This document shows positions 58,601 through 64,000 of a stretch of DNA of 64,000 nt, piece by piece. How positions within the stretch are numbered: the first letter of the stretch is position 1; each line of letters opens with the position of its first letter. A program made the translations under genes and the position numbers. The stretch comes from Cymodocea nodosa. Taxonomy: Eukaryota > Streptophyta > Magnoliopsida > Alismatales > Cymodoceaceae. The stretch is taken from assembly GCA_036874045.1 (NCBI GenBank), contig CM072342.1, positions 4,424,501 through 4,488,500 on the forward strand. The letters are read 5' to 3'. The notes below the pieces were generated by a model that saw nothing but the letters and a program-made list of their open reading frames with translations, was not told the DNA's origin and ran no database searches.

Positions 58601-60562
58601 AAGGGAAATGATGATCATGGTTTGCATCTTATCAGTTGGCAGGTAGTGTGTGCTCCTAGAGATCTAGGTGGGCTCTCAATTTTCCTTCTGATACCTGTAC
58701 GCTTGATGCCCTGGAGGGGTTTTTTCACAAAAATATTTCTATCCTGGTTGACAATGGTAGTTGTGCTTTCTGGCTTGACAGATGGGTTGATGAGTAAGCT
58801 CTAGCTGTTGTTTTTCCTAAAATCTATGCCCTTTCTAGGAAGAAATATTCCATGGTCTGTGATTTGGGTTCTAGGGTCTCTAACTCTTGGTTTTGGAATC
58901 TGGTTCTTACAAGAAATCTAAAAGATCAGGAGTTGGAGGACCTGGTTGCTTTGCTGAAAAATTTGGAGGGGTTGTGATAAGTCATTTTGGAGTATGGACA
59001 GAACAGGTAGTTTTTCAGTTGCTAAATGCTTTCAGTCTGAACAGGAATGATAACTCAAAGTGGATTCCTTTTGAGCTGACTTGGAGAAGCAGTTCCACTC
59101 TTAAGGGAAAGTTCTTTATGTGGACGTTGGGCCACATTGGATTGGTCACCAAGGATAGGCGTAACAAATGGTTTGGGACCTCCGGTCTTCAATGTATTGT
59201 GTTTAAACAGGATGTAGAGAACAGGGATCATCTCGTCTTCAAGTGCAGATTGGCACAGGTTGTGTGGTCCAAGTTGTTTCCATTGTTGGTTTGTAATGGT
59301 CTCTCTTTTGATTCATTTGAAGGTTTTCTGGATTCCCCAGAGAGGATCGTACCTGGGAAAATGACTGCAGTGAAAAGCAGATTTTTCCTTGCAATTCATG
59401 CTGTCATCTGGAATTATGTCTATATAGAAAGCTTGCATTTTTTCAGCTCCTTGCAATTTTAAAGACTTTCTTCTTGTAAGAATGAAATGTTTCCAAGATT
59501 GGGGATGGATTCTTTTGTCATTTTGTTTTTTCTGTACCTTCATGGAAGGATGCAATTTTTGTTTTTGTTTTTTTGTGGGGAGGGGATGGGTGTTCCGTTA
59601 AACTTTGTATTTTTGGAAGAACCTTAATGATTAATAAGATTCTATTTGTCTTTTCAAAAGAAATGGTTTAATTATCGATACTTAAATTCACTTTTGTGTC
59701 TGATTGAGCTTTGTATGTTTCTTTTTAGGTGCTCTCTTCACTTTGTGTTACAAAGCTTGTAATACCTGCTATATCTGAACTGCTGGAGACATGGACAACG
59801 GTGTTCAATTTCAGGCATCTTGATGACTTATTTAAACAGGAATTGAAGTTTATGAATTTGTTGGTTTTTCCTGGCACAGGTTTGCTTGTTAAGCCGTTGC
59901 TGAAACAAGAAAATGGGGAATCTGTGTACAGAGGTAAAATACTGAAATATTTGAATTACATGCCATTTCATCTTTTATTACTAGTTGGTAACAAAGTTCT
60001 GTTTCGTTATGTAGCATGTATAAATGATGGAACTGAAAGCGATGATGTTGAGATTCTATTGGAAAATAAAAATTCCAATTCTGGCAATATGGTTGAAAAT
60101 GGTTTTTGTGATCAGGCAGTTGATGACAAAGATGAAATTGATGAGCCTGTCTGTTTTTATGACAGAAAAGATGACGATTCTATCATAACCAACAAGAGTG
60201 TGTCTGTTGAGATTTGTGAGCAACCTGTGTCTACAGTTGTTTCATTAGATGCTGTTTGTGATGATCTCAAGGCTAAGGGGTCATTTCTTGATGGAGCCAA
60301 GCCATCGGAGGATATAGATTTGACTGGGACAAATCCACCCATGTGTTCTCTAGAATGTTGTACTTCGGAGGCATCTATGGTATCAAATGGTAGCTGTTTA
60401 TCCAGTTGTCCGTGTTTTCGCAACAGAGATGATGCTGATCTTCCTCATCCTTCTAAAGACGCTTTGGACAAGATATCTGTATCTATTTGTCACTTGCATT
60501 TTCATCAAAGTGAAGTAGATGTCTCTTCTACTGTGATTCCCGAGGGGTGTGCTCAGCGATAA
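37661..60562 (+). CDS. IDM1-like PHD-finger / GNAT acyltransferase, complete, seven exons
   Basis: Exons are 37661-39406, 39633-39762, 39863-39951, 40491-40729, 46265-46351, 53657-53756 and 59729-60562. They join in phase to 1,074 residues. An AT-hook (RRRGRPPK) is at 19-26 and basic low-complexity sequence follows to about 440. A TDBD-like block ([13 protein letters not shown], then [21 protein letters not shown]) starts at 450. A canonical PHD finger has C555, C558, C567, C570, H575, C578, C591 and C594. A second, atypical Cys/His cluster is at 596-653. A GNAT fold follows, with the acetyl-CoA loop RRQGMCRR at 783-790. The order matches plant histone acetyltransferases of the IDM1 (ROS4) family, which read unmethylated H3 and help active DNA demethylation near transposons. 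Which histone residue this protein modifies is not seen. The acidic tail after about 880 has no known domain. Introns 4-6 total about 19 kb of mostly TE sequence. The frame has no breaks. Confidence 0.92.
41810..42210 (+). mobile_element. RTE-type LINE, C-terminal RT region
   Basis: An open frame of 106 codons reads [15 protein letters not shown], then [18 protein letters not shown], then [13 protein letters not shown] and [11 protein letters not shown]. These are the conserved blocks that follow the RT core in plant RTE-type LINEs (SKTEYMEC, YLGS, W-x-KWR, CDxxxPLKLKGKFY). The sequence runs on, after a stop, into an ECW-like patch. The copy is truncated at both ends. Confidence 0.75.
42213..43780 (-). 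mobile_element. Ty1/copia gag and protease fragment, minus strand
   Basis: Read on the minus strand from 43,780, an ATGGTATTAGATG patch at about 43,752-43,770 resembles the initiator-Met tRNA primer site. Gag-like frames follow (TKLDDTNY-like, [12 protein letters not shown], [16 protein letters not shown]), then a degenerate zinc knuckle (CIHCKC) near 42,840. A protease-like patch ([12 protein letters not shown]) near 42,600 has lost the Asp of the DSG triad. Stops are frequent. It appears to be the same family as the fragment at 54,570-55,190. Confidence 0.7.
43890..44120 (+). mobile_element. RTE-type LINE 3' end
   Basis: Broken plus-strand codons parallel [15 protein letters not shown], then FTIDRNT and a final VNPT(xx)G-like block. 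The sequence is closely similar to 22,430-22,690. It is a 5'-truncated copy with no coding value. Confidence 0.65.
45092..45260 (+). repeat. Copia-type 3' LTR fragment
   Basis: A purine-rich tract (AAGACGGGAG) at about 45,082-45,091 is followed directly by TGCTGGAATTAATGG. About 110 bases on lies TATAAATATAAGAG, as in short plant copia LTRs. The LTR is cut or merges with another repeat near 45,260, and no second LTR was found. Confidence 0.5.
45260..45480 (+). repeat. Repeat shared with 57,050-57,260
   Basis: The sequence shares the order GGAATAAAAAT, TATTCATATTTGAAAATATTTATA, GTAT-CATATTTG and CCCAAATTTGAGTTTGAATTTA-like words with 57,050-57,260, with about one difference in five bases by eye. 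The other copy follows tRNA-like box sequences, so both may be tails of one SINE family. Confidence 0.5.
47624..49036 (+). mobile_element. Solo LTR, 1.41 kb, with TG...CA ends
   Basis: The unit begins TGTTAGGA and ends TCCTAACA, so it has 8-base perfect terminal inversions. The flanks CAGAC (47619-47623) and TAGAC (49037-49041) make a 5-base target duplication with one change. Near the right end is a T(A)TTCACCCCCCTTCT stretch, common in plant copia LTRs. A TTATATAC element lies near 48,815. No internal coding sequence is present. The left half repeats a TTAACTATCTGAAA word many times and carries four CACGTG boxes. Confidence 0.75.
48035..48320 (+). promoter_or_regulatory. Cluster of four G-boxes (CACGTG) in the solo LTR
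   Basis: CACGTG occurs at 48035-48040, 48164-48169, 48294-48299 and 48315-48320, the last as CCACGTGAC, an ABRE-type core. The first three are about 130 bases apart, each after a TTAACTATCTGAAA-like word, so the cluster rose partly by internal duplication. It lies upstream of the LTR TATA-like site. Confidence 0.6.
49383..50590. mobile_element. Putative non-autonomous TIR element with internal duplication
   Basis: The left end reads AAGAGTTTGTTCGACTG, and the reverse complement of the right end reads AAGAGGGGGTTTGTGCAACTG. The interior is very AT-rich and contains two copies of a unit of about 229 bases (from 49,968 and 50,197). A related truncated copy lies at 33,200-33,725. The GTTTGT(G/T)C terminus resembles that of the element at 13,344. 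No transposase is readable and no clear target duplication was seen. Confidence 0.5.
50690..51360 (-). mobile_element. L1-type LINE RT fragment, minus strand
   Basis: Minus-strand frames read [17 protein letters not shown] (about 51,110-51,210) and then, downstream, [29 protein letters not shown] and [22 protein letters not shown] (50,717-50,940). These are the RT C-terminal blocks of plant L1 elements (SGLKIN, Y-x-LS-F, GGLGI-x-x-L-x-x-FN-ALL). Frames are broken. Confidence 0.75.
54570..55190 (-). mobile_element. Ty1/copia gag fragment with zinc knuckle, minus strand
   Basis: The minus strand at about 55,100-55,145 reads [14 protein letters not shown], an exact C-x2-C-x4-H-x4-C retroviral-type zinc knuckle. 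Toward 54,590 the sequence resembles 42,230-42,700, including the stretch read as the protease/pre-integrase side. The fragment has stops on both sides of the knuckle. Confidence 0.65.
55370..55960 (+). mobile_element. L1-type LINE 3' end
   Basis: Plus-strand codons near 55,550-55,610 read [10 protein letters not shown], then LERNNRVF, the WxxxKERNxRxF signature at the very end of plant L1 ORF2. A T-rich, AAAAAG-ended tail follows near 55,955. It is 5'-truncated. Confidence 0.6.
56650..56940 (+). mobile_element. RTE-type LINE 3' region
   Basis: Codons near 56,735-56,830 read [22 protein letters not shown] sequence, then [10 protein letters not shown]. This is the MLRWMxGxTRxDKIRN and VGVAPIxDK pair of plant RTE elements. 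The end again parallels 43,890-44,120. Frames are broken. Confidence 0.65.
56985..57260 (+). mobile_element. Possible tRNA-derived SINE
   Basis: A TGGTATGGTGGTTAA word (A-box like) near 57,000 is followed about 45 bases later by GGTTCAAAGC (B-box like). The spacing suits an internal Pol III promoter. The AT-rich body after 57,050 is shared with 45,260-45,480. No target duplication was identified. Confidence 0.4.
57270..59660 (+). mobile_element. L1-type LINE, RT to 3' end, with internal duplication
   Basis: Plus-strand blocks in order are: [19 protein letters not shown], the region after the RT active site (about 57,920-57,975); a VITEAASLL patch; [10 protein letters not shown] (58,370); [11 protein letters not shown] (58,480); [13 protein letters not shown] and [10 protein letters not shown] (58,600-58,680); and the zf-RVT stretch [18 protein letters not shown] and [19 protein letters not shown] (59,070-59,280). 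The end is AATGATTAATAAGATTCTA near 59,630. Stops and the 255-base duplication break the frame. The sequence upstream of 57,840 is poorly kept. Confidence 0.75.
57841..58346 (+). repeat. 255-base tandem direct duplication
   Basis: The segments 57841-58095 and 58096-58346 begin GGCCATGGAAGCAGAATGG and are identical by eye except for one base (GTCTGAAG versus GTCTAAAG). They lie in the RT part of the L1 element. Confidence 0.9.
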
Positions 60563-61250
60563 AGAAGTTCAAGTTGCTTCAGCTGGATGTTAGAACATGT
60601 ACAGAAACATCAAGTACATAACAACTTTTTGGAAATACTTTAGCTGTCCAACTTGACCGTTCCAGGGAATTGCTTAGATTCATTTTGTTGATGGCTGGAG
60701 ATGATTTTGTATATTTATGTAGTCTCCCGACTTCCATTGATGCCATATAAGTCATGACAGGACTTTGTTCTGTCGAAGGGAAAAATTGGAAAGCTGGTCA
60801 TTTCTGCTGCACCTGCAGCTGTTTTCTTTTCTTGTGAAAATTTTAAATTTCTGACATGATGCAGGTATTTTTGCTAGGAGAACCACATGTCTAACAATGC
60901 TTGCGGTTGAACTATTCGTTTCCTGACCTTGGAACAGATCATCCTTGTAACATTTACGAGTACGATGAAGTGAGTCTCTCAATGTTTTACTAATGTGTCT
61001 GTGGCGCTTTGTTTTCTGATGCAGTTTGGGCACTTGTTTTTTTTGGATTAATGTGCGGCAGATTGCGACTGGGTAAAATATACAAGTTTACCATCTTCTT
61101 GTTGTGAACTATCTTTGTATGTTTATTAGGGGAGCATGTACGATTACTGAAATCTTTACTTCTTTCCTGTCCAAAATATATAAGTGCATTCATTATACAA
61201 TTTTTTTTTTGGTGGGGGGGTGGTCGTAATTGGTTTCTTGTGAATCTTTA
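60563..61250 (+). other. 3' UTR and flank of the PHD/GNAT gene
   Basis: The stretch follows the TAA at 60560-60562. It is of moderate composition, with no canonical AATAAA clearly placed and no other gene. Transcript ends cannot be set from sequence alone. Confidence 0.4.
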
Positions 61251-64000
61251 ATTTAAGGAATTTGACATTTAACTTTATTTTTAGTTTATGTGCCAAAAAG
61301 CTTCTTAGTTCCAGTTAATTATTTAGACTTTTTTTCTTGATATTTGCAAAACTTGTCATTGGGGATAAGTTGATTTTCCAAATGTTACTCTGGCTAGGTT
61401 GGTGAAATCCACCTCTTTACCGTCGAGAACTCCAATAGCAATATTGATGTACATTGCAACTATTTATGTTTTTGCGCAAGTTTTCTGATCAGATTGGATT
61501 GTCGGTGATGTGGTTGATGGCATTGATCATTCTTGACGAACTTCTTTTAGACAATTATTGATGGGGAAATCACCTTCAAAGCATCTTGGACAACTCAACC
61601 AAAGGAAGTATTTTGAAGTGAATTGAAAGTTTTCAAGTGCCTCTCTAATGGAAGTTGGAGAATTAAACATTTATGTGGATTTTGATTTACCAGTAAGTTT
61701 TTGTTTAAATTTTTTGAAATGAAAATATTTTTCAGATTCAATTTAATCTTCTTGAAAATTTTGAAGTTTTTTTGGTAATGTAGTGATTTGAATGATTTTG
61801 AGGAAGAATCATGTTTGACTAGTCATGAATAACGAAAATAGTTTTAAGAATAACTAGAAGTTTTGGAAAAATAACTACCAAAAGCTCTCTCTTTCTGTGT
61901 GAACTTATTATAGTGAAGTTTTTCTTCAATTAATCAGATAATGTTGAATATGATTAATTACTTGGGCTCATGATAGCGTGACTTTAGATCTATTTTTAAA
62001 TTAGTATCCGAACTTATAAAAAAAATCTTCAATTGAAGACCGTTTTGTTTATTTTTCATTGAAAATGTTTGTTAGTTTCTTTAGTTAATTTGGAAAGTTT
62101 AACAAAGATTACGATTATTGCTAGTATAGCGATTTCAGAATTTGGTGGCAAACCATGTTGGGTTCCATGTTTGGTGGTCATGAATGTCTATAATGTTAAG
62201 AATACCTAAGCGTTTGTGGAAATGTCCAATGCAGTTTAAAGGATAACTTTTGTTATGGAATATAATGTAATTTTTTCTTCAACTATTTACAGAATGTTGG
62301 TATTATTATTTAATTGATGTTCATGATAGGTCTTTGTTATAATTTGTTCTCCACGATTTTTCATGCTTATTCTTGTATTTAATTCAACTAGAAGAGTAAC
62401 TTAATTTGAGGGGAGTCAACTTTCAATGATCTTGTTTTATTTTGCTTGTGAATGTTTACTCTCACGATGGTGGATTTTATTATTCTTTACCTAGACGATT
62501 TGATAAAGTTGAATAACACTAGACTTGAAGATGTAACAGTTAAGGTCATTAATAATTGTTGGGCCTCTTGATAATGTCAACGGTTGATAAAATCTAAATT
62601 GACTGAATCTTTTGAAATTCAATAGATAGATAATTTCCTTCTGCATTGTTCTCTATTTGAATAGAAATTTATGACTAGTAATGGTGAGAATGTATCTTCA
62701 AATCATAACAGCAGTTCTCAGTGTGTAAAAGGAATGTTGAATTTTATAACTACATGATGCCAACCAAGAATTTGTTGATAATATTACATTTTAAAAATCA
62801 TTATGAGATTTTGGTATTTCTTGGCATTCAATTTTATGATAAATGTTTAGGATATTTCTTGTATAAAATTAAATTGTTGTTGGAAAGTACTTGCAATTTG
62901 TAGTGAAATAGGTTTAGATTGGTTGACTGTAATCTTAATGTTATCTTATTATATTAAAGTGTAATATTTGGTAATCAAATGGAAATTAATTATAAGTTTA
63001 AAGAATAAAATCGAGTGATGTCTCAAAGAATTTAATTTATTATATTCAAAATTTATAGTAGTAAAAATTCAAGTATTATAATATAAGGAATATAATTTAA
63101 TTACATTATATTACATGTTAATTACAATCAACTAAATGAGATCTCAGCTGAATGTTCAAGGGCATTTAAACATTCTCGTTATTTGTAAAGGGATAAAATG
63201 AGGCTAATTGTCTTTCAGAATGCCACGCCATGAATATATCACAGTGATTGGGGTAAAAGAAGGCATAAAAGCATTTATTCAAAGATGAGCAATGCTCATT
63301 CGACAAATCCAAGGTCTTTTATAAGCTCATCTGTCAAATACTGAATTGCAAAGTTTTGAGAGATTAATTTGTAGTTTTCATTCTTCGACTGTTAGTTTCG
63401 GTTGGATTTGTCTGCTATTTCTTTTTGAATGGAGCCTTTTTATTAAATCTAAATAACAAATGGTTCTCCATGGTGTTACATGATTGGGAGGTACAAATAC
63501 GGTAATACTTTTAACATTTGCTATTACGGTCATCGAAATAGATGGGAACTGAGAATAATCCTTGTATGAGTTGAAAAAATATTGGATGTAAGCTTACGAT
63601 TTATGTCTCAAATATAAAAGGATTAGTAGTTCCATATCAAGGTTATTTTACATGGCATTTTCATCCTTTTGCTTGAGACATTTATTGTAGAATTTTTTAG
63701 TATTACTACTTGGTGGACAAATTTATTTTGTAGGAAGTATTTTTCATTTGATTGATTAACTTCAATCGTAGATTTTTTGCTTTTACTTTTTTACCAATCA
63801 TTTTTCCTTTTGGATGTGTTGGCTTGCGAATTCAAGAAGCATGATTTGAATAGGTGATGCGTTTGTGTAGAATTAAATTGATACTTCAGTATAGTGAATT
63901 ATTTTCGAGTGAATGTCGTTGCAATGCGTATTCAACCTTGTAGTCATTTAATTGTTAAGGTGCTGGATCCATATCATTTGTTTATTATCACCATGCTCAT
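61251..64000. other. AT-rich spacer, nothing recognised
   Basis: There are no long open frames, no domain-bearing fragments and no clear transposon termini on either strand. It may contain promoter sequence of a gene beyond the window. Confidence 0.5.

Larger units (their letters stand above)
53757..59728 (+). other. Intron 6 of the PHD/GNAT gene
   Basis: This 6.0 kb intron holds copia, L1, RTE and SINE-like pieces, listed separately. 53,800-54,560 is AT-rich with no assignment. The flanking exons join in phase 0 between Ser797 and Val798, inside the GNAT domain. Confidence 0.75.

Noticed and set aside
60157..60423. Minus-strand frame opposite the last PHD/GNAT exon
   Set aside because: Shadow of the long plus-strand exon; no domain.

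Overview
The window is nuclear DNA of a flowering plant. All protein-coding genes have short GT-AG exons, plant-specific families are present (starch synthase II, an RWP-RK factor of RKD type, a PHD/acyltransferase of the IDM1 type), and the introns and spacers are AT-rich and full of Ty1/copia, L1, RTE, SINE-like and TIR elements. Introns of 5-8 kb swollen by transposons suggest a woody or early-diverging lineage, but the species cannot be fixed from sequence alone.

Layout, left to right, with all genes on the + strand: (1) 1429-2946, the last two exons of a plastid starch synthase II; the 5' part lies outside the window. (2) 3879-17597, a complete eight-exon HGH1 homologue (ARM-repeat protein, predicted elongation factor 2 folding factor), rebuilt here from exons spread over 13.7 kb, with large TE-filled introns 2 and 4. 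(3) 20501-27680, a nine-exon protein with two H-x-S motifs about 85 residues apart, as in 2H phosphoesterases; no ATG is visible at its 5' end. (4) 29220-33120, a decayed Ty1/copia element. (5) 33729-34669 and 35056-35941, a tandem pair of RKD-type RWP-RK genes; copy 2 is intact and copy 1 has a replaced 5' end. (6) 37661-60562, a seven-exon, 1,074-residue PHD-finger/GNAT protein resembling IDM1, whose introns 4, 5 and 6 (5.5, 7.3 and 6.0 kb) hold at least a dozen TE pieces, including a solo LTR nested in an older copia relic. (7) 61250-64000, AT-rich spacer with nothing recognised.

The genes do not form a pathway; this is ordinary eukaryotic gene order. The points most worth a second look are the RKD tandem duplication with its asymmetric 5' ends, the missing start codon of the 2H-like gene, a solo LTR carrying four G-boxes, and the TE load inside a gene of an anti-silencing family. 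Exon borders were placed by hand from reading-frame continuity and GT/AG sites, and family names come from remembered conserved motifs; no database search was possible.
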